From Hyphomonas sp. Mor2 (lineage in GTDB: Bacteria > Pseudomonadota > Alphaproteobacteria > Caulobacterales > Hyphomonadaceae), in NCBI RefSeq assembly GCF_001854405.1, contig NZ_CP017718.1, forward strand, positions 3,100,001-3,164,000: a stretch of DNA of 64,000 nucleotides, read 5' to 3'. The first letter of the stretch is position 1. Every line of letters begins with the position of its first letter. Positions 18,795-26,723 of the stretch are shown here, one piece after another. The position numbers and the translations under genes were made by a program. The notes under the pieces were generated by a model. That model ran no database searches, was not told where the DNA came from, and saw nothing but the letters and a program-made list of their open reading frames with translations.

Positions 18795-19370
18795 TCAGTG
18801 CTTGCGTGACAGCGCGTTCAACTGTTCCTGCATGGCTTCCATCTGTGCGCGCAAGAGTTCGACGGTGTCTTCGCTTGCAGAGCCCGGCTCGCTCTTTTGG
18901 CCGCGTTTCGATTTGCGAGGACTCAGGCCGGGCGTGAACATGCGCACGGCGTTCTCGAACATTTCCATATTCGCGCGCGTCTGCTTTTCGACCAGAGCGA
19001 AAGGATTGGAACTGCCCATGGCCTTGCTCCAGCGTTCTTGGCTTTCCGCGAAACTGTTCATGCTCATTTCCAGCCAGGCCGGCAGCAGGCTTTGCGACCC
19101 TCGGCCGTAAAAGCCGATCAGCTTGCGCAGGAAATTGACGGGCAGAGCTCCTTCGCCCTTATTTTCTTTTTCAAAGATAATCTGCGTCAGGACCTGACGA
19201 GTCAGATCCTCTCCGGTCTTGGCATCGACCACTTCAAAATCGACTTCCCGGCGGACCAGTTCCGAGAGATGGTCGAGCGTGACATAGGAGGAGGTGGAGG
19301 TGTCATAGAGACGCCGATTGGCGTACTTCTTGATGATCACGGTATCGCTTGCGCCATTCGATTTAGCCAT
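18795..19370 (-). CDS. phaR: polyhydroxyalkanoate synthesis repressor PhaR
   Basis: A 191-residue PhaR. The N-terminal PHB/PHA accumulation regulator DNA-binding domain has IIKKYANRRLYDTSTSSYVTL, and the PHB-binding region LTQIIFEKENKG follows. The C-terminal part is predicted coiled coil (EDTVELLRAQMEAMQEQLNAL). PhaR represses pha genes and is released when it binds PHA granules. The ATG at 19370 is the family start. It is divergent from phaB, and the shared 172-nt promoter region has two inverted repeats that could be its operators. Confidence 0.95.
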   Translation of the reverse strand: MAKSNGASDTVIIKKYANRRLYDTSTSSYVTLDHLSELVRREVDFEVVDAKTGEDLTRQVLTQIIFEKENKGEGALPVNFLRKLIGFYGRGSQSLLPAWLEMSMNSFAESQERWSKAMGSSNPFALVEKQTRANMEMFENAVRMFTPGLSPRKSKRGQKSEPGSASEDTVELLRAQMEAMQEQLNALSRKH

Positions 19371-19500
19371 GTCCTGCCCTTTCTTGAGGCATTCGCCCTT
19401 TTCTCTGCCGCCGATCATCTCCAGAACGCCCTTGTTCGCGCCCGGCGAAAATGCAATAGCGCTTCGTGCAAGATACGTGCTTACATCTCATTGAGCGATC

Positions 19501-19519
19501 GCAGCAAATTTTATGCTGC
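19501..19519. promoter_or_regulatory. inverted repeat GCAGCA/TGCTGC, candidate PhaR operator
   Basis: GCAGCA at 19501-19506 and TGCTGC at 19514-19519 form 6-bp arms around 7 nt, between phaR and phaB. It interlocks with a second palindrome just downstream. PhaR proteins of alphaproteobacteria are known to bind short CTGC/GCAG dyads, so assignment to PhaR is plausible but inferred. Confidence 0.45.
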
Positions 19520-19527
19520 ACAGCATA
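19512..19527. promoter_or_regulatory. perfect 7-2-7 palindrome upstream of phaB
   Basis: TATGCTG and CAGCATA flank a CA spacer, 16 nt before the phaB start and just upstream of its GGAGGGA ribosome binding site. A repressor bound here would block phaB expression. PhaR is the natural candidate from context. Confidence 0.45.
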
Positions 19528-19542
19528 TACGGAGGGAAGATC

Positions 19543-20268
19543 ATGTCCAGAACAGCGCTGGTAACGGGCGGCACGCGGGGCATTGGTTTGGCGATCAGCA
19601 AGGGGCTGAAAGACGCCGGGTACCAGGTTGCAGCGAATTATGGGGGCAATGAAGAAGCCGCCAAAGCGTGCGAAGCTGAGACAGGCGTGAAGTGCTACAA
19701 GTTCGATGTCTCGGACTTTGACGCGGTCGGCGCGGGCATCGCCGCAATCGAGGCGGATCTGGGCCCGATCGACATTGTCGTCAATAATGCCGGGATCACC
19801 TGGGACGGCCCGTTCCACAAGATGAGCCTCGAACAATGGCAGAAAGTCATCGCGGTGGATCTGGATTCTGCGTTCAACGTCACGCGTCAGGTCTGGGAAG
19901 GCATGCGCGAACGAGGCTTTGGCCGGGTGATCAATATTTCTTCGATCAATGGCCAGAAGGGCCAGTTTGGACAGGTCAATTATTCCGCCGCCAAGGCCGG
20001 CCTGATCGGCTTCACCAAGGCGCTGGCCCAGGAAGGTGCGAAGAAGGGCATAACAGTCAACGTCGTCTGCCCGGGATATATCGACACCGAGATGGTGCGG
20101 GCGGTGCCGGAAAAAGTGCTGGAAAGCATTATCGCCACTGTGCCGGTTGGCCGTCTGGGCAAGGCCGAGGAGATTGCCTCCATGTGCGCCTATCTCGCCA
20201 GCGATGACGCGGCCTTCATCACCGGCGCAACCATGACCGTGAACGGCGCCCAGTATATCGCGGGTTAG
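19543..20268 (+). CDS. phaB: acetoacetyl-CoA reductase PhaB
   Basis: A 241-residue short-chain dehydrogenase that reduces acetoacetyl-CoA to (R)-3-hydroxybutyryl-CoA with NADPH for polyhydroxybutyrate synthesis. The cofactor motif GGTRGIG is at residues 8-14, NNAG follows, and the catalytic YSAAK is present after INISSINGQKGQFGQ, which is characteristic of PhaB. The C-terminal CPGYIDTEMV and TVNGAQYIAG are also typical. The ATG at 19543 has a strong GGAGGGA site. It is divergent from phaR. No phaA or phaC is in the window. The stop overlaps the convergent nuclease gene by 4 nt. Confidence 0.95.
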   Translation: MSRTALVTGGTRGIGLAISKGLKDAGYQVAANYGGNEEAAKACEAETGVKCYKFDVSDFDAVGAGIAAIEADLGPIDIVVNNAGITWDGPFHKMSLEQWQKVIAVDLDSAFNVTRQVWEGMRERGFGRVINISSINGQKGQFGQVNYSAAKAGLIGFTKALAQEGAKKGITVNVVCPGYIDTEMVRAVPEKVLESIIATVPVGRLGKAEEIASMCAYLASDDAAFITGATMTVNGAQYIAG

Positions 20269-21032
20269 TCCGTCACCTCGACCTGCAAGTGCCGGGGATA
20301 GGTGAGGTCCAGTTCCAGGTCTGAAATGTAGCCGCGCACCCGGATCGCAGTGCCGACCGCAAGTCCACAAGCCGATCTGGCGTCTCTCCGGATGCTGAGT
20401 GTGAGCGAGGCCTCGTGTAAACGGCGCAAGCAAGCAGGCGGATAGGGATTGTCTTCGGGAATCGGCAAGGCCTCGCCAAGTCGTCCTTGGATGACGCGAA
20501 AACCGTGCATCTCAGCCGTCACGTTCGAGGCATCTTTGACACGATAAGCGGTTGTCGACCAAAGGCCTGTCTTTGACTGTTGGGCTTCAGCTTCAAGCGT
20601 CAGAAGTTCATCGCCGCGCGCGGCCGTGTCCGGATACAGCCGAACCCAGGCGCCGCCGCGTATCAGCATTTCGGCATTGAGCCAGACCTGTGGGCCGGCA
20701 TGATCAATCGTCACGACATGGGCGAGGGCACGATCATAACGGTCTCTTGTAATGCCCGGATAATAAAGTCGCACGCGGCGTCCGAGGGTAAGATCCTCGA
20801 GCAGGCGCGCGCTTTCTGCGGCGTAGGGATCGGCGGGTCGGTCTCGCGGGTACAGGGCTGGTGCTTCGATCGAGACGAGCCGGACGCTCTGCCCTGTGTC
20901 GAGAATCAGTGCATCGCCGTCAAGTACATTGACGACGCGACCGGTTTCGCCGGGTTGCATATCCGGCAAGGGCGACGAGCGCCCGCACGCGACACACAAA
21001 GTGATCAATCCCCAGACAGCCCAGCGCGGCAT
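20265..21032 (-). CDS. staphylococcal nuclease-like (SNase) lipoprotein
   Basis: A 255-residue protein with a short hydrophobic leader ending in CVAC, probably a lipoprotein signal, then an SNase (thermonuclease) domain. The core elements are VVNVLDGDALIL (calcium-binding Asp), RLVSIEAP (catalytic Arg region) and DRYDRALAHV. The canonical GIDAPE is changed to SIEAPA and lacks the Glu after Pro, so catalytic activity is uncertain. The C-terminal 80 residues form an extra beta-rich domain (RVRGYISDLELDL) with two cysteines. It should act outside the cytoplasm. It ends in a 4-nt overlap with phaB. Confidence 0.8.
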   Translation of the reverse strand: MPRWAVWGLITLCVACGRSSPLPDMQPGETGRVVNVLDGDALILDTGQSVRLVSIEAPALYPRDRPADPYAAESARLLEDLTLGRRVRLYYPGITRDRYDRALAHVVTIDHAGPQVWLNAEMLIRGGAWVRLYPDTAARGDELLTLEAEAQQSKTGLWSTTAYRVKDASNVTAEMHGFRVIQGRLGEALPIPEDNPYPPACLRRLHEASLTLSIRRDARSACGLAVGTAIRVRGYISDLELDLTYPRHLQVEVTD

Positions 21033-21101
21033 TCACCCTCTACGATCTGTCCCCTTCTCGCTCTTGTTTAACACATTCACCCGCGGCCAACAGGGGCCGC
21101 G

Positions 21102-21116
21102 TTAAGCTGTGTTTAA
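21102..21116. promoter_or_regulatory. CtrA-type box TTAA-N7-TTAA
   Basis: TTAA, seven bases, TTAA: a perfect match to the full CtrA consensus known from Caulobacter relatives, 46 nt upstream of the next start codon (21163). A single site of this length can occur by chance, but the position fits a promoter. Confidence 0.45.
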
Positions 21117-21162
21117 TCGAACCAGTGGCATTCTGTGGGCGGGATATATTGGAGATTGAGCA

Positions 21163-21639
21163 ATGTTGCGAGCAACACTGTTGGCGCTGGCTGTTGTCGG
21201 CACGAGTTCACTATCGGCGTTTGCGAATGGCCTGACTGCAGAGCAAGTGGTTGAGCGGGCTGAGGTGTCGCTGGATGCTGGCGGTAATGAGATCCGAACC
21301 TACACGCTCGCCGAAGATGTCGCGCCAGGTGATGAAGTTCGCTACACGCTGACCTATGAGAATCTCGGCGATACCGCAGCTGAGGATGTCAGCCTGGTCA
21401 TGCCCGTGCCGAGCGAAGTGACTTATATCGAGGCGACGGCGACCGGTGCCGGAAATGAGCCGCTCTTTTCCGCTGACGGAGGAAACACTTTCGCGCCGCG
21501 CACGGCGCTTATGTCTGTCGCCAGCGATCAGCAACGCCTCGCGACCTCCGAAGAGATCACCCATATCAAGTGGGCCTTTGCAGAACCAATTGCACCGGCT
21601 TCGAACGGCACGATCAGTTTCAGCGCGGTGCTGAAATAG
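21163..21639 (+). CDS. secreted DUF11-like beta-sandwich protein
   Basis: A 158-residue protein with a signal peptide (cleavage after SAFA) and one DUF11-type domain. The pattern is VAPGDEVRYTLTYENLGDTAAEDVSLVMPVPSEVTYI, the repeat unit of many surface proteins. Only one domain is present, so this is a small periplasmic or secreted version. It is monocistronic between convergent and divergent genes. A CtrA-type box in its promoter suggests cell-cycle control. The role is unknown. Confidence 0.72.
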   Translation: MLRATLLALAVVGTSSLSAFANGLTAEQVVERAEVSLDAGGNEIRTYTLAEDVAPGDEVRYTLTYENLGDTAAEDVSLVMPVPSEVTYIEATATGAGNEPLFSADGGNTFAPRTALMSVASDQQRLATSEEITHIKWAFAEPIAPASNGTISFSAVLK

Positions 21640-21649
21640 GCGTTCCCGC

Positions 21650-22558
21650 TCAGGCGTAATAGTTCAATTTCAGTCCCGGTTCTGGCCAGGTGCACCTGGC
21701 CAGTTTTCCGGTGCCCGAAAGCGTCACCCAGGCTTCGTTCAGGCCATTTCCGCCAAAACAGATATTCGTTACGAATGGATCGGGGAACGGGATGTGACTA
21801 TGCGCACCTTCCGGCGTGATCGTCGTGATGCCGCCATTCATGATGGTCGCCACGCAAATGTTCCCCGACGCCGCGACCGCGAGGCTGTCAAAATATTGCA
21901 GATCCGGCATGGTCGCGACAACGCGGCCCTTATTGAACGCGCTCGCCGGTTCAATCTTTCCAGGCGCAGACAGATCAAACGCCCAGAGGCGTGCCGTCAT
22001 CGTGTCCGCCATGTAGACCGTAGCCTCGTCCGGCGACAGTCCGACGCCATTGGGTGAGGTATGGTGATGGTCCAGCTCGATGGCTTCGCTGGCCCCACGG
22101 GCCAGGAAGAACAGGCCGCCAAAGTCGCGATGGCGTGGATAGGTCTTGCCATGGTCGGTGAAGTAGAGATTGCCCTGACGATCAAAGACCAGGTCATTCG
22201 GGCCTTTGAGCGGAAAGCCTGCAATCATGTCGATCACGCGCTCGACCTTTCCAGTTGAAAGATCGACGCGCTCGATTCGGCCCCCCGAATAATCATCCGG
22301 GCAGTGACCGGGGATCAGAAGGCCGTCGCGCTGGTGATATTTGAATCCGCCATTATTGCAGATCCACAATGCCCCATCCGGCCCGATCGCGGCACCGTTC
22401 GGGCCGCCGCCGGGGGTCGCAATGACCTCCGTCTTGCCGTCCCCCCAGACCCGGGTGATGCAGCCTTTGGAAATCTCCACCAGGATAATGGAGCCGTCCT
22501 CCATCCAGACCGGGCCTTCGGGAAAGCCGAGATCTTCTGTCACCAGCTCAAATTCCAT
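21650..22558 (-). CDS. SMP-30/gluconolactonase family protein
   Basis: A 302-residue six-bladed beta-propeller of the SMP-30/gluconolactonase/LRE-like family. Seen are LGFPEGPVWMEDGS (metal-binding Glu), GPNDLVFDRQGNLYFTD (metal-binding Asn/Asp) and SPNGVGLSPDEATVYMADT. These calcium- or zinc-dependent enzymes open sugar or other lactones in the cytoplasm. The true substrate is unknown, since no sugar pathway genes adjoin it. It starts about 60 nt from the folA stop on the same strand, so a shared transcript is possible. Confidence 0.85.
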   Translation of the reverse strand: MEFELVTEDLGFPEGPVWMEDGSIILVEISKGCITRVWGDGKTEVIATPGGGPNGAAIGPDGALWICNNGGFKYHQRDGLLIPGHCPDDYSGGRIERVDLSTGKVERVIDMIAGFPLKGPNDLVFDRQGNLYFTDHGKTYPRHRDFGGLFFLARGASEAIELDHHHTSPNGVGLSPDEATVYMADTMTARLWAFDLSAPGKIEPASAFNKGRVVATMPDLQYFDSLAVAASGNICVATIMNGGITTITPEGAHSHIPFPDPFVTNICFGGNGLNEAWVTLSGTGKLARCTWPEPGLKLNYYA

Positions 22559-22619
22559 GCGCCATCCTCCTCCTCATGAGTGGAGCGAGTTTGGACCGGC
22601 AATTCAGGGGCGGCAAGAT

Positions 22620-23138
22620 TTACCCGGCGCGATCCAGGGTACGAATGGTGAAGCTGAACTGGTTCTTGTCATTGGCCTCGACCCGGCGTGTTTCGGTCTC
22701 GGTGAAACGCGCCACGTCGAAGTCCGGGAAGAACGCGTCGCCCTCAATCTCGGTCTCCACTTCGGTGATATAGAGCCGATCAGCGAAGGGCAGGGCAGCC
22801 GCATAGATCGCCTCGCCGCCGACGGCGAAGAATTCAGGTTTGCGCTTTGCGATGGCCAGCGCGCGGCCTGCCGCTATTGCCGCCGGCATCGCCGTGTAGA
22901 CCCGCGCTTTCGGCGCCGCATACTGCCCGTCGCGGCTGAGCACGATATTATCCCGCCCCGGCAAAGGCTGCAGGGGCAGGCTTTCCCAGGTCTTGCGTCC
23001 CATGATGACCGGGCAGCCTTTGGTCGTCGTCTTGAAGTGTATGAGATCGTCGGACAGCCGCCAGGGCAAGTCGCCATCCTTGCCGATCGCGCCATTGCGT
23101 GCGCGGGCGACAATCAAACAGAGTTTGATGCTGGACAT
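22620..23138 (-). CDS. folA: dihydrofolate reductase
   Basis: A 172-residue DHFR, which reduces dihydrofolate to tetrahydrofolate with NADPH. Typical segments are IVARARNGAIGKDGDLPW, the helix LSDDLIHFKTTT, PVIMGRKTWESLP, NIVLSRD and FAVGGEAIYAAALPFADRLYIT. The ATG at 23138 begins MSSIKLCLIVARA; in-frame extension to 23204 has no support. In many bacteria folA follows thyA, but here thyA is not present in the window. The next gene on the minus strand is the SMP-30 protein. It is divergent from the VUT transporter. Confidence 0.96.
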   Translation of the reverse strand: MSSIKLCLIVARARNGAIGKDGDLPWRLSDDLIHFKTTTKGCPVIMGRKTWESLPLQPLPGRDNIVLSRDGQYAAPKARVYTAMPAAIAAGRALAIAKRKPEFFAVGGEAIYAAALPFADRLYITEVETEIEGDAFFPDFDVARFTETETRRVEANDKNQFSFTIRTLDRAG

Positions 23139-23230
23139 GCTGCTCGCGCTCCGTATGTGTTGACCCCATCCATCCGTTGCGATTAGGCGCGTTCGAGGTG
23201 GCATGACAAGAACGGATGTGAGGCGGGCTG

Positions 23231-23929
23231 GTGTTTCTCGATATCTATAATGGGTTCGTTAGCGCGCTGACGAATGGAAATCCGGACGACTTGCTGATTG
23301 TCTGCCTGGGCATGGTCGCCTTGTTCTACCTGATCTGGTCACTCGGTGGGCGGGCCTGGGCGTTTCTCTATGTCGCCATGATCCCGTTCCTGAACTGGTC
23401 GTTCGCGGTGGTGCCCAATTTGGAGTTCATCAATGGCTTCAATCTGATGTGGCCAGGCGACGAGCGAACGCCAGGCAGTCTATTGTTGCACCCGATGACG
23501 TTGATCACTGGACTGGTTTTTGTCGTGCGCGACTTTGTCCAGCGCGAAATGCATCAGCGCGTACTGATATGCATGGCCTTCGCGATTGGCTGGTCCTTCT
23601 ATTATGCCTGGCCCGTCATTGCGTTGGCCTCGGGTCTGGCCTTTGCCATTTCGGAATTTTTCGACTGGCTATTGTTCACCTTCACCAAGTACCGCCTGTC
23701 GACCCGGATTGTGATCTCCAGCGCGGTTGCCGCGCCGATCGATACGACCATTTTCCTCTATGGGGCCGGATTGGCGCGCCACTACAATCTCGGCGAAGCG
23801 GTTGGCGATACGTTCAATATTGCCAACTGGATTGTCTTCATCATCGGCAAGATGGTGGGCGCGGTCGTGGTCTCCTACATGATCCGCAGGCGCGAGGATG
23901 CCGGTACAATCAGCCCGCACGAAGCCTAG
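23231..23929 (+). CDS. VUT family (YhhQ-like) putative queuosine precursor transporter
   Basis: A 232-residue polytopic membrane protein starting at GTG. The motif GLVFVVRDFVQREM and the later ALASGLAFAISEFFDWLLFTF match the VUT/DUF165 family, whose characterised members import the queuosine precursors preQ0 and preQ1. It is somewhat more divergent than E. coli YhhQ and has an added N-terminal helix pair, so the substrate is an inference. The stop overlaps the convergent glutamate synthase-like gene by 4 nt. No que genes are in the window. Confidence 0.72.
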   Translation: MFLDIYNGFVSALTNGNPDDLLIVCLGMVALFYLIWSLGGRAWAFLYVAMIPFLNWSFAVVPNLEFINGFNLMWPGDERTPGSLLLHPMTLITGLVFVVRDFVQREMHQRVLICMAFAIGWSFYYAWPVIALASGLAFAISEFFDWLLFTFTKYRLSTRIVISSAVAAPIDTTIFLYGAGLARHYNLGEAVGDTFNIANWIVFIIGKMVGAVVVSYMIRRREDAGTISPHEA

Positions 23930-25518
23930 CTGAGCAGCGGGTCAAAGGTCCCGCTTTGAGCCTTCGCCCATTCCTGAGCAAGATGCGTGTCATAGCCGTC
24001 CTCGAGCAGGGCCTTGTGTGCGAGCAGTTTATAGACATGATTGGCAGGAACGGCGTCCTCCGACGCTGTGCGTTGCATGATGTGATGCGGCGCGAGCTCG
24101 TCCGGATGACGACACCCCGCCGCGCCGACCACCTCCATCAGCGCAGCGACCGTATTCTTGTGGAAGTGATAAACACGCTCGGCCTTGTCCGCGACGACCA
24201 GGCCGCGTTGCCGGCCCGGATCTGACGTTGCAATGCCAGTCGGACAGGTATTGTTGTGGCAATGCAGCGACTGCACGCAGCCCAGCGCGAACATGAAGCC
24301 GCGGGCCGTATTGATCCAGTCTGCCCCCAGCGCCAGAGAGGTTGCCATATTGTAGGCCGAGACCTGCTTGCCACTGGCCGCCAGTTTGATCTCATCCTTC
24401 AGGCCGCAACCGACCAAGGCATTTCGAGCAAAGACCAGGCCCTGGCGCAAAGGCGTTCCGACATGGTCGAGAAACTCTGCGGGCGCGGCACCCGTCCCGC
24501 CCTCGGCGCCGTCAATGACGATAAAATCGGCCCGCTGGCCGGTCTCGACCATGGCCTTGCAGATGGCGAGGAATTCCCAGCGATTGCCGATGCAGAGTTT
24601 GAACCCGACCGGCTTTCCGCCGGACAGGTCGCGCAACTGGTCGAGAAAATCGAGCAACCCCTTGGGGCTGTCAAAGGCGGTATGATGCGGCGGCGAGAAA
24701 CAGGTTTGTCCGATCGCAATTCCGCGCGCTTCCGCGATTTCAGGCGTCACTTTTGCACCCGGCAGGACGCCGCCATGGCCGGGCTTGGCACCTTGGCTGA
24801 GTTTGACCTCGATCATTTTCACCTGATCGAGCTGCGCCGTATCTTCGAATTGTTTGGGGTCAAAGCTGCCATCCTTGGCGCGGCAACCGAAATACCCGGA
24901 GCCCAGTTCCCAGACCAGGTCTCCACCGCCCGCCCGGTGATAGCGCGAGACCCCGCCCTCGCCGCTATCATGGAAGAAACCGCCTTTCGCCGCGCCGCGA
25001 TTGAGCGCTTCAATCGCGTGCGCGCCGAGCGAGCCGAAGCTCATGGCGGAAATGTTCAGGATGCTGGCTGAGTAAGGCTGCTTGGTTCCCGGCGCGCCGA
25101 TCTGGACGCGCGGATCCGTCTCTTCCGGATGGATGGCGGCGATGGAATGGGCGACCCATTCATGCGGCGCGTGTTCGATGTCCAGATGGCTTCCGAACGG
25201 TTCGACCGAGGAGACATTCTGCGCCCGCGCATAGACCATGGCGCGCTCTTCATGATTGAACGGCCGACCTTCGGTCTGGCTCTCGACAGCATAGGACCGG
25301 AAGAAAGGTCGGATCTTCTCTGCCACACCGCGCAGTCGCCCGAGCAGAGGAAAGTTCCGCCAGAGCGTGTGCCGGGTCTGAGCCAGGTCGCTCAATCCTA
25401 CCAGGACGAGACCTGCAAACAGCGCCACTGCGGCCCAGAGCCAGGCGGATGAAAGCGCACCCCAGACGCTCAAGGCCAGAAGCGTCAGAACGATCAGAAA
25501 GGGAATGAACCGAACCAA
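23926..25518 (-). CDS. FMN-binding glutamate synthase family protein
   Basis: About 530 aa with two N-terminal transmembrane helices and a TIM-barrel like the synthase domain of GltB. Signature regions are NISAMSFGSLGAHAIEALNRGA, GAKPGHGGVLPGAKV, DFIVIDGAEGGTGAAP and the cysteine cluster CVQSLHCHNNTCPTGIA, which in glutamate synthase binds a 3Fe-4S cluster. The glutaminase domain is absent, so it is not a classical glutamate synthase and its reaction is unknown. Start TTG at 25518 is chosen because AGGAGA lies 6 nt upstream. That site lies inside an intrinsic terminator hairpin, so translation may be controlled. Confidence 0.85.
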   Translation of the reverse strand: MVRFIPFLIVLTLLALSVWGALSSAWLWAAVALFAGLVLVGLSDLAQTRHTLWRNFPLLGRLRGVAEKIRPFFRSYAVESQTEGRPFNHEERAMVYARAQNVSSVEPFGSHLDIEHAPHEWVAHSIAAIHPEETDPRVQIGAPGTKQPYSASILNISAMSFGSLGAHAIEALNRGAAKGGFFHDSGEGGVSRYHRAGGGDLVWELGSGYFGCRAKDGSFDPKQFEDTAQLDQVKMIEVKLSQGAKPGHGGVLPGAKVTPEIAEARGIAIGQTCFSPPHHTAFDSPKGLLDFLDQLRDLSGGKPVGFKLCIGNRWEFLAICKAMVETGQRADFIVIDGAEGGTGAAPAEFLDHVGTPLRQGLVFARNALVGCGLKDEIKLAASGKQVSAYNMATSLALGADWINTARGFMFALGCVQSLHCHNNTCPTGIATSDPGRQRGLVVADKAERVYHFHKNTVAALMEVVGAAGCRHPDELAPHHIMQRTASEDAVPANHVYKLLAHKALLEDGYDTHLAQEWAKAQSGTFDPLLS

Positions 25519-25520
25519 AA

Positions 25521-25551
25521 AGGCTCTCCTCAAATGTCTTGAGGAGAGCCT
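25521..25551 (-). terminator. intrinsic terminator overlapping the downstream RBS
   Basis: Perfect 13-bp stem with a 5-nt loop followed on the minus strand by five T (25521-25517). It lies after the acyl-CoA dehydrogenase operon stop at 25587. The 3' arm contains GAGGAG, the likely ribosome binding site of the glutamate synthase-like gene starting at 25518. Confidence 0.8.
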
Positions 25552-25586
25552 AGTCGGGTCCTTATTTGCGGGTCAATCGCTCGCGA

Positions 25587-26723
25587 TCAGAACCCGTTCA
25601 GTTTGGCATAGCGATCGCGGTGGTAGGAGGCGCCGCCTAGCAATGCCTCCTGCACCCGTGCGCGCTTCATGTAGAGGCCGCTATCATGCGCATCAGTCAT
25701 GCCAATGCCGCCATGGAACTGCACGGTCTCGTTTGAGACGAGGTGAATAAGGTCACTGGCGCGGGCCTTGGCGAGGCTGGCCAATTCCGCCACATCATTG
25801 CGATTCTCGTCGACGCCGGACAAAGCTGCCGCGACGCAGGAACGGGTCAGCTCCAGCTCGGTGAACATCTTCGCTGCACGGTGCTGCAGGCTCTGGAACG
25901 AGCCGATCAGCTGGCCGAATTGTTTGCGGGTCTGCATGTATTCCAACGTCATGTCGAACGCTGCCTGAGCGCTGCCCAGGGCCTCTGCCGCCAGAGCAAT
26001 TCGCCCGCGATCAAGCGCAGGTTCAAGCACTTCCCATCCGGCATCAACGGCGCCGACGACATGGTCTTCGCTGACCGCGACATCTTCCAGGGTCAGATGC
26101 GCCGCGCCATGCGAGTCGACCGTGTTCAGGGCCTGAACGCTGAGGCCGTCGGCATCGTTCGGAACCAGGAACAGGCTGATTCCATGCGCCTGCCCGGCTT
26201 CCCCGAACGTGCGGGCTGCGACGATGAAGATATCGGCGTGGTGGCCATCGGCGACGAAGCGCTTGGCGCCATTCAGCGTGTAGCCTTGGCCATTGCGTTC
26301 CGCTTCTGTGGCGACATTCAGCGGCGCATGATGTGTGCCTTCATCCACCGCGACCGCCACTGTCACCTCGCCGCTGGCAATCTTGGGCAGCCATTCTGCC
26401 TTTTGCGCTTCTGATCCGCCAAGGATCAGCACGCTTGCGCCGATGACCGCGGTCTGCAGCAAGGGGGTCGCGGCGATCGTGCGGCCCTGGGCCTCCATGA
26501 TCTGGCCCATGGCAACCATGCCAAGGCCAACCCCATCATGCTCTTCCGGTACCAGAACACCGAAAAAGCCAAGTTCCGCCAGCTTGCCGCGCATCTCTGC
26601 ATCGACGCCATTGGCGCCGCCATCGCGGAGCTCTCGCAGGTGGGTCACGGGCATTTCATCGCGCGCGAACGCCATCGCCGTGTCGCGCAACATTTGCTGG
26701 TCTTCAGAAAGGACGAAACTCAT
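25587..26723 (-). CDS. acyl-CoA dehydrogenase (second subunit-like)
   Basis: A 378-residue flavoprotein of the acyl-CoA dehydrogenase family, which oxidises an acyl-CoA to the 2-enoyl-CoA in the cytoplasm. The N-terminal helical domain, middle beta domain and C-terminal helices are recognisable, with RKQFGQLIGSFQSLQHRAAKM and VQFHGGIGMTDAHDSGLYMKRA. The start overlaps the stop of the upstream dehydrogenase by 1 nt (TAATG), so translation is coupled. Such pairs often form a heterotetramer acting on bulky side chains such as those of sterols. Whether this subunit has the catalytic Glu is unclear. Confidence 0.9.
   Translation of the reverse strand: MSFVLSEDQQMLRDTAMAFARDEMPVTHLRELRDGGANGVDAEMRGKLAELGFFGVLVPEEHDGVGLGMVAMGQIMEAQGRTIAATPLLQTAVIGASVLILGGSEAQKAEWLPKIASGEVTVAVAVDEGTHHAPLNVATEAERNGQGYTLNGAKRFVADGHHADIFIVAARTFGEAGQAHGISLFLVPNDADGLSVQALNTVDSHGAAHLTLEDVAVSEDHVVGAVDAGWEVLEPALDRGRIALAAEALGSAQAAFDMTLEYMQTRKQFGQLIGSFQSLQHRAAKMFTELELTRSCVAAALSGVDENRNDVAELASLAKARASDLIHLVSNETVQFHGGIGMTDAHDSGLYMKRARVQEALLGGASYHRDRYAKLNGF

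Noticed and set aside
19363..20433. 356-codon minus-strand frame covering phaB
   Set aside because: It runs across phaB and the phaR promoter. PhaB is certain on the other strand, and this translation has no recognisable domain.
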